Shown: positions 21,747-34,030 of the stretch, one piece after another
How the letters are laid out: every line of letters begins with the position of its first letter
Position numbering within the stretch: the first letter of the stretch is position 1
NCBI RefSeq assembly: GCF_024139115.2
Contig: NC_085140.1
Location: 433,503,240 to 433,567,239 of the forward strand
Direction of reading: 5' to 3'
Source: Armigeres subalbatus
Lineage: Eukaryota; Arthropoda; Insecta; Diptera; Culicidae
DNA: 64,000 nucleotides
Position numbers and translations under genes: made by a program
The notes under the pieces: generated by a model
What the model was told of the DNA's origin: nothing
Database searches by the model: none
The model's input: only the letters and a program-made list of their open reading frames with translations

Positions 21747-23037
21747 ACGAGAAACTTTTTTCGCAAGATGTCATGATAGAGAACTGATTCGGGATGCTAT
21801 ACCTCATGATAAATTTCTTTTAGAAAGCTCCAAATGTGGGGAGAACTTGCTCTGACGATGCATTTCAACTTGTTTTACACAACTGTGCAGTAACCAACAG
21901 GAAAGAAGCGAAAACAAATCAAGAATCACCATTTTTCTGTGGGGCTGCCTATCCGATTTTGTTTTTTGGCACTTGTATACAAGTTTGATAAATTTGTGTA
22001 TCATGGCTTGTTACGATTCGGAACAGTTTTTGCCTCTATTTTTCGTTGTTCGTTATCTATTGAGAGCGTTTTGTGCAAACCCTGGGTGTTATAAATCTGC
22101 CACAGGTATTAAATAAATCAAACAAGCATTGTTATTGTTACTTGGGTGGTTACTTCTCCGTGGTTGAAAACTAAACCTCTGGAGAAAGGTTGGATTTGAC
22201 ATTTCGATAGTTAAACTTTGTTCAAGACAAAACTGGCGATTAATCCATTTTGCTTCAAACAACTACCGTGCTGTGCCCTTATTCCAATCAGTGCCTAATT
22301 CCGTTCACGCAAGACAAAATGATAAATAATGAAGATTTTTTGTATCAAAATAACAGAAACATATTTTTGTACTTTTGTATGGTTTTCTGTGCATGAAATG
22401 AAATGAAAAACAACGTCATTTTTAGCGATTAAGAGTAAAAATTTCAGAAGAATTTGTTGGTTGTCACTACAGGCGCAATTTTGACTGTTTTTATTTACCC
22501 ACTTGATAAGAACGTCTGTCATAATATTTAAGCATTTTTATAAAGTGCAAATTTGCCCTGAATTTGGAACAAAGTAGCATAACAAGATATCCAGTACTGG
22601 AAAAGGTCGTGATCGTCGTAAGACAGAGAGCAAAGCGCCTTTTTCTATTTCAGGCGACCAAATGAAAGAATCGTGGGTTCTTTGATCAATTTCGCATGAA
22701 AGGCAGTCATGAAAGGATGTTGAGCTATATTTGAAAATTATTAGTTATTTTAAAAGATACATGCGAAAAATAGTGACTAGTCGATAAATTAATCATACTT
22801 CTTTAATTCATCGAGTTGAAAGTGAAAATAAACACAAAAATAAAGCAGATATTGCATACTTTCATGACCTGTCACGGAACAAATATTTTGTGAGATTTTT
22901 GTAGCATGCCATTCATCCTTCGCGTTTCAATAGATTTTGAAAGAGGGCAGATATGTAAACATCGCGTGACATCTCTTATTGAAAATGAGAAATTCCAGTA
23001 CTGTTTATAACAGTTATTAACAGGTAACATTGTAGTG
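21747..23037. other. no gene seen
   Basis: AT-rich sequence with only short ORFs on the minus strand (about 21804-22004 and 22295-22522), none recognisable. Confidence 0.4.
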
Positions 23038-23862
23038 TAGGGTAAGACGGTATAATGCGCCCCACCTGGCCAAAACGCCCCCCTTTGATTTCTAGAAAAC
23101 TATAACTAACTAAGGGTCAAATTCAGTTGGTACCTATAGATATTTGTAAAACCATCATCCTATGTGAATATGGGAATATTTTTGTACTACTTAATGAAAA
23201 TATTTGCAAAATACAAAAAGTTTTGATGTAACTTTTAATGTTTGTTTGCTGAACATTCTGGAGCGACTCTGGCATACTGTCCGCAAAACTTGCACTGGAA
23301 CACTCAGTTGGGCAACAAAATTACTTTTCTAGGTGGTTAATATGATATAAAATTGCTTCCATCTTCAATAATGTAACGATTTTCGAAAACATGTTTCACT
23401 GGCCAAAACGCCCCAGTGTAGGCAGGATGATATGTCCTTACTAACTGAACACAAGCGCAGCGAGCCTGCAGCAGTTGCTTCCAAATTGTATGGAAAATAT
23501 TGAAATGTAATTCATACCTGCTTGGATGGACCTATGTTGGCCTTTTAATGTCAAGCGCATAAGGATTTGTAGCCTTTTTATTATGGGATTGATAAAATAC
23601 TAATGAAGGGCTATTAAATGATTTTGGTTGAGGTGGGGCGTATTGCCCAGGCACTTTTTAAATTTCATTTTTTCACGACTTTTCAAAAAAGCTTTATTAC
23701 GTGTTATCTGTAATATTTTTATGTGACTACTCACGGGCAATGCATTTGTGACTTCCTGCACTACCAAATTACACAAAGTTTGCATAAATTGCATTGAAAA
23801 GTAAAAAGTTATCAAGGAGTTGCCTTAGGGGGGGGGGGGGGATTTTATACCGTCTTACCCTA
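23038..23862. mobile_element. TAGGG-type inverted-repeat DNA element
   Basis: Left end TAGGGTAAGACGGTATAATG; right end, read inward, TAGGGTAAGACGGTATAAAA. The motif GGCCAAAACGCCCC recurs near 23070 and 23400, and GGGGCGTATTGCCC near 23636. A run of G at about 23828-23841 adjoins the right end. No coding capacity. The termini closely resemble those at 46127 and 51479. Confidence 0.85.
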
Positions 23863-24456
23863 ATACCTAATCATTGTAGGTATGTATTTTACCGACATAA
23901 AATGCTGTAAAGTGAAAAATATCTTGACCGAAATAAGGTTGCATCTCAGTGGCATAGCCACGGAGGTGGTTTTGGGCATAAATCCCTCCCAGAGACAACA
24001 TTTGTAGAAGAAATAAGTTCTGGTGAAACGAACAAATGGCAAGGATTGAAGTGCGTTAGTTTTGAATTATTGTGTGGTGATTAACAGCTTCATGCAATGA
24101 TTGTATCGAGAACTGTGACCTTTTTCAGTTAGGTGTTTAAATGATGATACCGTTTTGTAAAAGTGGAAAGACTCACTTCGGTTCAGTAGTGTTGCAACGA
24201 AGAACGAATATTCGGAATCTACATTTTTATTTTCTATAATTGGATCAATTAGGATTGAAATAAATGTTTGAAAGATATTGAGTACTGTGCGAAATGAATG
24301 GGAGATTTTTTTTAAATTATCAATCATAGACCTACGGCTTCCAAACAGTATAAATCCTTAGTTTTATGAGCAGTGAGCCGGGAATCGGGGCCATAGGCCC
24401 AAGTAGTGTTTTACCCTATATACACTACAACAATATTATTCGCAATGTTTTAATAG
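23863..24456. other. no gene; lone TAGGG-type terminus
   Basis: At about 24395-24418 the minus strand reads TATAGGGTAAAACACTAC followed by TTGGGCC motifs, like the end of another TAGGG-type element; no partner end was found nearby. Confidence 0.35.
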
Positions 24457-25102
24457 CAAATTGGAATACCGCGGACAATATTTGTTGACCTGCGAACATT
24501 TCTCAGAGGTCCAATTGAAAAGCTTCACACCAAAGGTAGTTCGAGTCAAATATGAATTTCTGTGCAGATGGACAGCTTCGCAAAGAAATTGTGAAAGATT
24601 TCTTGCAGAAAGTAAAAAGTGGTTGGATGGCACTTTCGCAATTCCGTCAATAATTCGTACAGGGCGACCACCACCGACTTTTGGAGAATCGAGTGATAGA
24701 AGAAAGCGCATTAAAACTGAAGAACTATGGACTACTGTTAATCAAGGCAAGTTAGTTTTCGTCACTCAAACGGTCATGCGATCCTCGGGCAAACGTGATT
24801 CAGCACAGATATTAAACGATATTGTCATTTCTGCACAACAAAAGCGGTATAAAAAGGCCTTTTCTGAAAATCTGCTTGCTATGCTTGTTGATGTTAATCT
24901 CACTCGGAAGCAATATGAAAAAAAAAGAAGTACATACGAAAGCATATATCCTTGTTATAGCTTACTGCAGAAAGCTAAACTAGAGTATTACCCAAAGAAT
25001 ATTAAGGTCAGCGAAACGATTGCCAAGATCCATCTTCAAGATGTTCTTGATTGCACCGTTTCTGGAGTTTTGCTGTATTTGGAAAGTTATCAAATCGCTT
25101 AA
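24457..25102 (+). CDS. orphan ORF, basic protein fragment, lacks a start codon
   Basis: Open frame of about 213 codons after stops TAA/TAG at 24451-24456. The first in-frame ATG is far inside (the MRSSGKR region), so this is probably an exon or a 5'-truncated copy. Visible landmarks: GRPPPTFGESSDRRKRIKTE at about residues 68-87, then a mixed helical region with VDVNLTRKQYEKKR and SIYPCYSLLQKAK, and a C-terminal LQDVLDCTVSG. The GRP..F..SS.R.KR..T motif resembles lineage-specific insect and cnidarian multicopy proteins that I recall as uncharacterised and possibly transposon-associated (from memory, not checked). Its length and amino-acid composition are much more protein-like than those of other ORFs here. 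Function unknown. Confidence 0.55.
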
Positions 25103-25309
25103 CGATGTTGACAGAGGTGCATGATCTCCTGTAAATGGTCACCCTCAGTGCAATATGAACAGTATTTTTATGAGCTCATTTGTACCATTACGATTGGTTT
25201 GCACAACTAATCAGAAAATTGTTTGGAGTAATCTAACGCCTTCTTCTCCTCGGTCTTTGATCTATCTATCTTAATTTCATATCAAAATAATAACAACATT
25301 AGTTATGCA

Positions 25310-25965
25310 TACTTTCACCGGAATTGCCTACATTGTTTTGATCTTAGATATTGGAAAAAAAAGATAGTAACCATCTACATTATTACTGCAACCACGTTCA
25401 ACATGGAAAGCTGAAACAAAGTTAATTGCCTATATTATGGATAACAATCCGTCATTTGTATCGTACTGGATTTTTATATGTAATGTAGGCAATTACCTTT
25501 AAGGGGATACGGGAAGCACCAATAATCATCAAATCGTCATCATTTTCATCATTGAATGCTTAATTTTTTTTTCTATAACAGATTTAGTTTTGAAAAAGTA
25601 TCAGCGGCGCTTGCTTACTCGCCATCTACATGCTGATACATTTACAGTTACATCAAACAAAAACCAAAATACGCCGCTCCAAAGTTACGAGGTGATAATG
25701 CTAGAAAGAGACAAAAGATAGGAAAAATAACACGGTGTGTAGTGCTTCCCCGAGTCACCTTAATGTAGATTTTAATTACACATATCAATGTTTGCTTTAA
25801 TGTTGATATGAACTAATGTACTTGAGTAATAATTGTGTTACGGCTAGTGGTATTTTTGTTGTTTTATCAACAAGCAAAATTTGTATCACATTTTTTTACA
25901 ATATTTTTCTGAAATAAATAACTTCCATTGTTACAGTTTTGTTTCACATTATTGATCGGGTATGA
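25310..25965. repeat. fragments of the CTACCCG MITE family
   Basis: About 25310-25500 (TTGCCTACATTGTT ... ATGTAGGCAATTACC) corresponds in inverse orientation to 15330-15460. About 25862-25963 ends in ATTGATCGGGTA and matches 9325-9425. Between them is ordinary AT-rich DNA. Confidence 0.5.
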
Positions 25966-26176
25966 GTGCTTCATACGCTTGCGAGCGAAATAGTGTGAAG
26001 CTGTTTTATGTACGGTTCAAATCTGTGATGCCGAATGAAAACCGTTTCACCAATTTTTCATTTTTCTTGTGTTCGGTTCTGAGGGTTCTGAGGATCCGAA
26101 CGGTCGAAAAATCCGGATCATGTGAGTGAGTGAAAAAGTGGATAGTGAAGGACGACGGCCAGAAAACCATGGCAAA

Positions 26177-26333
26177 GTAAATAAAGATTCAAACGTCGAT
26201 TCGACGAATCTGATAGCACCCCCATGGAAACCAACACCATTACGTAGATGAAGGCTACTGCTTTCTGTTGATGGTAATGGTTGGCGTGGGAGTGCTATCA
26301 GATTCGTAAAATCGACGTTTGAATCTTTGTTTA
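26177..26333. mobile_element. foldback MITE
   Basis: Arms of about 40 bp: left contains AAAGATTCAAACGTCGATT and AATCTGATAGCAC (26183-26219); right is its inverse (26291-26327). No target duplication evident. The 111-codon minus ORF across it is spurious. Confidence 0.8.
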
Positions 26334-26425
26334 CAATATCAGATAAGTCGTTTTGAAAACTTGGTATTGAAGTGTTTGGCATTTTAGTCCATCATCTTTA
26401 TGTCTTGGTTTTTAACCTTCTACAA

Positions 26426-26627
26426 CCCTCCTTAGCCGTGCGGAAAGATGCGCGACTACAAAGCAAGACCATGCAAGACCATGTGTTAGCCTCATGATAT
26501 ACGAATGCAGGAATGGTAACTTGGCTTAGAAACCTCGCAGTTAATAACTGTAGAAATGCTTAATGAACACTAAGCTGCGATGCGGTAATGTCCCTGTGGC
26601 GGATGTAATGCCAATGAAGAAGAAGAA
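26426..26627 (+). mobile_element. tRNA-derived SINE, Feilai-like, internally deleted
   Basis: Starts CCCTCCTTAGCCGTGCGGAA, then jumps from ACCATG directly to TGTTAGCCTCATGATATACG, so the B-box part of the head is missing. Tail GAAGAAGAAGAA. Confidence 0.88.
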
Positions 26628-27204
26628 CCCAAATTTTAGTTTTCGCTCAAAATCACTTTCTTTCAAAATCATTTCCTTTTGCTTCCTAAAATCGATCTAA
26701 ATACGGTTTGGGTATTATTATTTTTTAATTCGCGATTTTATCAATTTCACACTATGATTTTTTAGAATTTTGTTTTTCAAGTTTTTTTTATCCAGTCAAA
26801 TAGTTTATGAAATCTATTCACCTTTTTTGATATATCAACATATTTAGAGTTTGAAAATTCCTATCCAATGCTGACTAATAGAAATTTTTAAATTTTCAGA
26901 TGTTTTTTTTTATTTTCCGTGTAACGAGTTGGATAAATATTTTAGCGTGTAACATTCACCACTATAACCTTCCATTGAATAAGGTTAGTTGTAGAAAAAT
27001 ACTAAACTACAAATATTTCACTCTTCAAAGGTATACGAACGAAAACACGGAAGAACAAAATATTATTCAATTTTTAATAATTGTTTTATAAATGTGTAGA
27101 GCTTTGAACCACATTTAAACATGCATTGAAGGATTGAAGTTTATATTATTGATCAACATCAAAACCTTTTCGAAACCTGATCAATCAAAAATTACAAAAA
27201 AATC
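26628..27204. other. no gene seen
   Basis: Very AT-rich, no repeat recognised. A 63-codon ORF at 26900-27091 is not protein-like. Confidence 0.4.
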
Positions 27205-27733
27205 AAAATACCCCGCCTAAAGGCGATCTTGGGCACTAGAGAGTTAATTTTGTTTATCATATTTTCAATCAAAGGTTAGCTTTTAATGGCATTATTTAAA
27301 ATTAGACCTTCGAACTACAATTTGGTAACCTAACTATGCTGTATACACTTCTGAAAATTTGATAACCCAAATTGGCACTAATGCCCTAATAGCATCTTGA
27401 TCCGAGTGCGAGCAATGAACCCTAAACTTCTCTTTACACTAATCAAAGTGATCATTTAAGGTTTTTAACCCGACCAGACGGTAGACCTCAGATGTGTCCT
27501 GGGTGGGGTGCTCATAATTATCAGGATTTTCTGTTGAACCCGTTGGAGTTTCAGATGATGAGTTTTAGCGCAGCTCTCCTAGACCGGTATGTCATATTCG
27601 ATCACGGGGAGGATAATTTGCTTGTAGACAGCAAGCTTATTCTTCAGGGACAATGACGACCGACGGTTGATCAAAGGGTACAGTAGTTTCAACAAAACGT
27701 TACACTTCGTCACCGTCTTGTCAACCTGTTGCC
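27205..27733 (-). pseudogene. 5'-truncated Jockey LINE copy (RT C-terminus and 3' UTR)
   Basis: Matches the full Jockey element (46.4-46.85 kb) over its last coding region and 3' UTR. Residues include QQVDKTVTKCNVLLKLLYPL and SLSLKNKLAVYKQIILPVIE. The similarity stops abruptly at about 27733, giving a 5' truncation as LINEs commonly show. The sequence beyond the break (27761-27797) is a different repeat that recurs at 35964-36000. Several substitutions and indels; not functional. Confidence 0.9.
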
Positions 27734-27760
27734 GTGACGGTCCCCAATTTTGGATTCTGA

Positions 27761-27797
27761 TTTGACACCCAGTACCTTCGGGTAACACGTTGTCCAA
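27761..27797 (-). repeat. short dispersed repeat at the LINE break
   Basis: Read on minus, ACGTTGGACAACGT then TTACCCGAAGGTACTGGGTG; nearly the same sequence lies on plus at 35964-36000. Probably the end of an unrecognised element. Confidence 0.6.
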
Positions 27798-28109
27798 CGT
27801 CAAAGTAAAACAAAAAATGGATAAACCAATAAATAAACAAATAAATATTATTGATAGTGTGTCCTGATGCTTGAGGTGAAGAAGGAGGGAAATCTTTATA
27901 CGTACAAATTATTTTTATTTATCTGACCCTTATACAGCTTAACCTCCACGAGTCAATAATGACGGGACCATCGACTTATGGAAATATCGAGATGTGGAAT
28001 AGAGAATCGTTGGGAAGCTGTTTGAGGGAATCATCATAGTAACCCAGATTTTTTTTTAATATGACATAATTTGCTTCCATGAGTCAATATCGAGTTATAG
28101 AGCATCGAC

Positions 28110-28440
28110 TCATGGAGGTTTGACTGTAGACTCAGAAATTATTGAACAGATCAGCGTGAAAATTTGTATGCATAGGTTTTTGGGACAGGGGAAGGTTCTT
28201 ATGATTCCCCTCCTGGAAATGAGGGCTCCCATACAGATGAAACATAAATTACTTTTTAACTCGAGAACTAATCAAGCAAACGAAACCAAATTTAGTATAT
28301 GGAGGTTTTTGAACACAAGAAATGTTACTATGGTGGTTCGAGACACCTCCCTTAGAGAAACAAATTATTAAACGTCTTCTTAACACATCGCGAATGAAGA
28401 AAAAAAACAAAACGAGGTTCGTCGGGTCTGTTAGTAAAAA
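28110..28440 (-). repeat. dispersed repeat with ACTAACAGACCCG end
   Basis: On minus it reads from ACTAACAGACCCGACGAACC through CTCGAG, TTCATCTGTATGGGAGCCC and CCTTCCCC motifs. The copy at 58536-58865 has the same order (ACTAGCAGACCCGTCGAAC, CTCGAGTTATG, TTCATTTGTATGGGAGCCC). Not coding here. Class unknown. Confidence 0.6.
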
Positions 28441-29100
28441 AAATATATATGAATAAAACTAAAAAAGAAACGGATTTATTGACTTTGCAATCTACTACAA
28501 ATGAAACGTATGCGTTGCCCTATGGCGGAAAGGCCTGTGTCAAAAAAAAAAAATAAAAAATTAACCATCAAACCTTTATGCCGAACACTGTCAATTGTTT
28601 TCCCTATATCAAGAAGAGCAAATTACTCATCAGTAAAAAAAAATATACTCATTGATGTAAGACATCATACTAACCCAAATAATCTTTTCAAATAATTAGC
28701 TTATTGAAGAAAGCAAACTGATTGGGCGATAACAAGAAGCTTCAGCTGTATTTTTGTCCGGCTTCAAATCTAGAACAACTTTCGTTCAATAGGTTCGACG
28801 CAAATTTTGGGGTTCACGCGATTTTTATGTTAATTCTTCTTCTTCTTTACATAAAAATGAAAATCAGGAGAAAGATGCACAGTATATCATTCTTGAATGC
28901 AAATGCAAGTATTTATTTTTAGCCCAGATAGATGGGTGACAAATCCTTTTCATGTCATTTTGATTTGAGTCGACAGAAGGAACTTTCTCTTGTGACTTTC
29001 GCCATATTCCAATTTTACTACATGATATAGTTAGGTAATAGAGTCTAAATTTAAGAATCATTCTAAGCAATCAAATCAAAATGAAACTCGAACAAAAGAA
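28441..29100. other. no gene seen
   Basis: AT-rich DNA with A-runs; three 60-70 codon ORFs without recognisable features. Confidence 0.4.
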
Positions 29101-31513
29101 CTTCTTAAATTTTACGACGCTTACTGTATCCGTTGCCTTGAACTCGGGTCAATTTCGAGTTCACACCCACATCATCACCGCATCCGCATCCAGTCAGTCG
29201 TAACATCTCAATCCGCCGAAGATGCGATCAACCAAGGCACGGACCTCCAACCAGGCCAACCAAAAACCGACGGACGACTGCGAGTCGCCGCCGCACTTCC
29301 GAATGATTCACGAGCATCTATAAACACACAAGCGCTACCAAATCGAGAATAACACATCCTCGCCATTTGTATCGCACGGTCTCGGGGTCTCAGTTTTAAA
29401 CGTTTGCATCAGCCACTTTTTGTCGACGGATATGTCTCTATCGTGAGGGCTAAAACATATGCGTTTCATAATATAGTACCGGATTTCAACGGGTTCCGAA
29501 TATTCTGTTTTGTGAAAGCATTTCATTGCTTAAATTTACATCCTCATTTTCTTGCTGTAAAGAGATAATAGCAACTTTATATCAACTTGGATAACTGAAT
29601 CTGCGAAGAACTTGCAATTTATAAGATATCGTTCAGATGGCTGCCAATCTTGATGAGACAATCCGCAGACTCGTGCTGCCCCGTCCAGCAGCGGAATCGC
29701 ATGTATCTAATTTACTCAAACTCGTGGTGCCACAAGTTTTGTTTTTACTATTGTATTCAAAGCGAACGCGCGTCACGTCTTCAACGCTTGGACCTCCCCG
29801 CGTTGCTCGCTCCGCTCGTCAAGCTGCGTCACTACAAATAAGGCATAATGATGCTCATTTAACGTATTAATTTATTAGCGAGCATACTTAATTCAATACA
29901 AATTATGCAAATATACACACATACAAGCTCTGGGGTCGGGTTGGTTGGTGGAAACTGAAAGCATCATCAGTTCGGTTCGAAATTCCATAAACGAAGTTAC
30001 GCCGGTATGGGCTGTAATTATGTCTCTCCTTGCTCTGAAGGAAGAGCATGTAGTAGAGAAAAAAGTCGCTGAAAATCGCGAGACGAGACTCATTAGCATT
30101 CAGCTGCATAATTGGAATAATGTCATTAGGAGTACTACAGCTGGGTGCTTCACCCGAGGTATGCGACTCCTATTTATCTGCGAGATGGTGAGCGAGCGAG
30201 CGAGCGATGACACTCTGACATGCCGAGGTGCATTTCTGCGGCAGCACATTCGGTGGTCATTAGATTGAATATTTCATTTTTTGCTAGTCTGCCTGTTCAA
30301 ATCTCATGCCATGTGCCCCATCGTGGACGCTGTTGTTTGAATCATGTTGCGCCAGCAGCGACCCGGCTCTAAGACCCAGACAGGCGCTCCCCGGCGAAAC
30401 TATTTCTCCTTTCTCGTGCGGTGTTTCGCGGTGGCATCCCGCTGATTTGAACGCGATTGCCCAAGCGAGCGGTTGAGCCATTTAGCGATTTCAAAAGCGT
30501 TGTACTTTCGTGAAATAATGGTAGCAGCAATTCCCTCGCCCCTCCGAGTTAAACGTCGCATCGCATGAGCATTAATAGGCCGTTATAAGATAAAGAGCGA
30601 TTCTCGGCGGCAAGCGAACCGGGCGGAGGGAAAAGTCCCCAGGAATTCCATTTAACATATGCACGAATAAATGAACTGTTTTGCTTCGAGGTTTACCACA
30701 CGCTTCAGTTTGATGCCGCAAGCTACTGCTGTTGGCCGGTGCGGTGTGGCGGTGGTGACCACCCACGATGTGACTCCCAGCTCTCCAATAAACTTCTGCT
30801 CTGTGGCTACCGGTCGCCGTGGTCGTCGATGTCGCGATCTATGCGATACGCCAGCGGACCGGACTTTGACCGATTCCTAATAGACAACCACAACAACGAA
30901 AAACGACCAACGACAAACGATGAGGACGCGGTGCGACTCCAAGCCTGATTAGCATATTAGTTGTAACACCTGAAGGCGATGTCGCACCCCGTTCTTCCGT
31001 CGGTCAGTGTGTGTGTCGTTCGATGTTCCCGAGCGATATGATTGGCTGATTAGGTCCCCCGAAGGCGGGTAACGTCCAGCCAATAATGAACCAGAGGAGA
31101 CGACGATAACTACGACGACGACGACAATCAACGACGCGACAGTGGCTGCAACCCACGCGCGATGTGATAAAAGCGACGGATGGCACATTAGGAGGAGAAA
31201 TCTATTTTTCCCCATGTGTGCTGGATTCATATTTGACTTTTGGGGGATTATGCAGGCAGTGACTGATTGGTGGAACGAGCGTCTCATTCAGAGAAAAGTA
31301 AATATGCAAATATTTGATCTGGTATGATTGGTTCCAGAAGCTGTGGAAAGGCGTAGAAACTTGTCTATCAAGTTTATCGGTTGAGTATCGACAGTTACGA
31401 GGATTTCGTTTGAAAGAAAAAAAACACAGAAGGATTGTGTATAAGACACGACTACACGACATAAACGACGTAAAATTGTTTGGTGCGGTAATAGCAAACT
31501 AACAAAAATTGTC
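29101..31513. other. unique, GC-richer DNA with many CpG; no gene recognised
   Basis: This stretch has few signs of repeats and is richer in G+C than most of the window, especially 30.2-31.2 kb. ORFs up to 112 codons occur on both strands (30949-31287 minus, 29945-30268 plus) with no recognisable domain. (GAC)n-like GACGACGACGA at about 31112-31126. Candidate conserved non-coding or UTR DNA. At about 31419-31470 lies one copy of the short hairpin repeat described at 57195-57250. Confidence 0.35.
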
Positions 31514-31750
31514 TAATTCGGCACCAACATTTCAAAAGGGCGTAACTGATTTTGTAAACAAAAGCTTTTCACGTCGCTGGTGGGTTAATTTGAGCTCACC
31601 CACGCAATCCAATACCACTGATGGAAGCATCGAATCCTCTTCTTTCATGGTGCTGGATTGTGTGGGTAAGCACAAATAAGCCGACCAGAGACGTGAGAAG
31701 CTCTTGTTTACAAAAGCAGTTTCGCCCTTTTGAAATGTTGGTGACGAATT
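31514..31750. mobile_element. foldback MITE with arms of about 100 bp
   Basis: Left arm begins AATTCGGCACCAACATTTCA and runs through TTTTGTAAACAAAAGCTTTTCACGTC (in pieces); the right arm is its inverse ending TGAAATGTTGGTG at 31743. Arms are about 85% alike by eye, with a short unpaired centre at about 31622-31645. Confidence 0.85.
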
Positions 31751-31779
31751 CATCTATTTTTTGTATGATTTTAATTTAG

Positions 31780-31872
31780 TTCTTCTTTTTCTTATGGACA
31801 TTACACCATATCATGAGGCTAACACGATTATACTTTTATGTCTAGGGAAGTCGAGTCCCAACCCGAAAATCT
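31780..31872 (-). mobile_element. SINE fragment, Feilai-like
   Basis: Tail TTCTTCTTTTTCTTA followed directly by CATATCATGAGGCTAACACG and TGTCTAGGGAAGTCGAG. Most of the 3' half and the whole tRNA head are missing. Confidence 0.75.
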
Positions 31873-32650
31873 TCCTGAGAGCTTTCGGGGTTTTCGAGCA
31901 AAAGGGCTGCGTACAATACTCGGAGGCGGAGGGAAACTATAAAATGGCGTGTGGCACAGACGCATGAATCACGGCGCGTATCAAGTGTACATGTACAAAG
32001 AAGATATTGTGAATCGAATACATTACAGCAGACTTCAGTGGACTTGTCACTTAGTGCAAGTGTCAGATGTGTCAATTTTGAGGATATTCAGACTAAAGTA
32101 AAGCTGGTTTTTAATCATGACCTAACATGGCCGCGCTAAAACTGAACACAAAGTATCATACGAGAAAATCTCGGACGACCAAATGACCAATCCAAGAAGG
32201 CTTTCGCTTGGCTACTGTCGTATAGGGCATTGCACGGACTGCTTTGTCTCTTTTTCGCTGCAAAGACATTAGAAAACAACAAGGCCAGTATTTTTTGTTT
32301 AGTCTTTATTAAGGTGTTTTTTAATCTACAGACTAAGTTCAACACCGTACAAGGCCAGTAAACGTCAAAGTTTATGAGAAACGAAAGAGAAAAAGATGCT
32401 TCCGTACAGTGCTCTATAGAACGCCACGACGTCACTAATGCCACCGATCACGAGCACGAAAAGCAAGGCTTGCTATAAGTCACGCTAGGAAAGCGTTTCC
32501 CGATGAAAATAAATCCTATCCTTTTTATGCTTGAAAGAGAGGGATGATTAGTGAAAGGTTTTACTGTGTACTGTGTACAAAACCTTCAGGTGATAGTTTG
32601 TATTTACAGCCTTTTATTGAAATTTTGTGTACAATTAAACCCGAATATCA
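31873..32650. other. no gene; small GGTGTT...AACACC motif at 32309-32346
   Basis: The unit GGTGTTTTTTAATCTACAG then ACTAAGTTCAACACC recurs at about 62380-62417 and in part at 8245-8276. Otherwise nothing recognisable. Confidence 0.4.
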
Positions 32651-32868
32651 CTACACTCTAACATTCACCTACTCAGTGACTGAGTAAAATTGTATTGCCA
32701 TCTCTTTTCTTCCCACGGAAATTTTACTCAGTTTCCGCCAAAAGCAGGATTACTCATAGTTTTGAGTTGTCCTACTTTTGACGGAAATTGAGTAAAATTT
32801 CTGTGGGATAGAAAGAGAGAGCAATACAATTTTATTCAGTCACTGAGTAGGTGAAAGTTAGCGTGTAG
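32651..32868. mobile_element. foldback MITE, near-complete palindrome
   Basis: 218 bp. Left arm CTACACTCTAACATTCACCT; right arm, read inward, CTACACGCTAACTTTCACCT, continuing through CTACTCAGTGACTGA and TTTTACTCA. Arms about 100 bp each with a loop of a few bases near 32760. Confidence 0.88.
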
Positions 32869-34030
32869 AAGGATTATATCGGAGCACGAGGACAAACCTC
32901 AAAATCAAAATATTTAATACGAGTTGGCATGTTTTCCGCAATGTGATGAGTAAGTTACTTCAGTTTCTGACACCATCGGTCTTTTTCCCTTCGGAGGCCC
33001 TACCAGATCATCGCTTCGAAAAAGAGGTCATGCACAATGAGCTTCTGTTGCACAATGCCACGATTAAAATCATTTTCCATTCTGTACCACTCGGCTTACG
33101 TTCAACTTGAATAATAGGAAAAGTTTAACTGAGTTACAATTTCGAATAACATTTCTAGGCTACAACAGGCTGATATATTTATGTTTGTTAGGCCGTGGGT
33201 GGATATGTTCCTTTATTATCCTGCCTAGAATTTGTTTCGTTCCGTTATTGACGATTTTGAGTTACCAGATCTTTAAACAATCGAGAAAACAATTAAGTTG
33301 GTTTGCAGCACTACGCTATTTGATCACATAACAGAAACACTGGAAAAATCACGAGAATGATTTGCAATCAAATAACATGCTGATAAAGAAATTGTTGTTT
33401 TGAAGAAGTATTTGTAAAGTTTTTGTCGATTTTTAGAAAATCAAATAGTTTTTTTTTCGATTGCCCACATTTGTTAAATGCCACAAATATGCGATCATAA
33501 GCGGTGTACGATCGATCGGGAGTCTCTTGACGGAAAAAAGGACTAAGGTTTTAGAAAATTTGGAACACGATCGGGAGACGCCTTTCTAAGTAGAACCTCG
33601 AAAACATTTTACAGCTTCTTACAATTAGATTCTTTACAATCAATATTCTGTAAATCAAATTAGAATTTTTTACCTCGTATAATATAATACTTGAGCCGCA
33701 AAGAACCTTAATTCCTTGCTCCCGGCAGTTGAATGCTACTAACCTGTGAAATAAAAACAGAGAAAAAGAAAATTATTAGTGGTGCTAGTTATTTAGCTTT
33801 AGGCAAAGAAGTATTCAAATTCAAAATTAAATAATAAAAAGGATTTGAAGATAACGAAGAGAAGATGTATTTTGTAAAATTCACTTTAGGATTGATAAAT
33901 TGTACTACACTACACAACACTACAATAATTAAACATCAGTAAAACAATTTTTGTTTATTTGTTAACAGTTGACTACCAAACTACTAAAATCAGAAAAATA
34001 TATAAAGCTCTTTTAGTGGAATGTATTCAA
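32869..34030. other. no gene seen
   Basis: AT-rich; a 74-codon ORF at 33107-33331 is not recognisable. TACTAAAATCAG at 33981-33992 recurs at 34277-34288, on the other side of the palindrome. Confidence 0.4.

Noticed and set aside
26047..26382. 111-codon minus ORF
   Set aside because: Runs through both arms of the foldback MITE.
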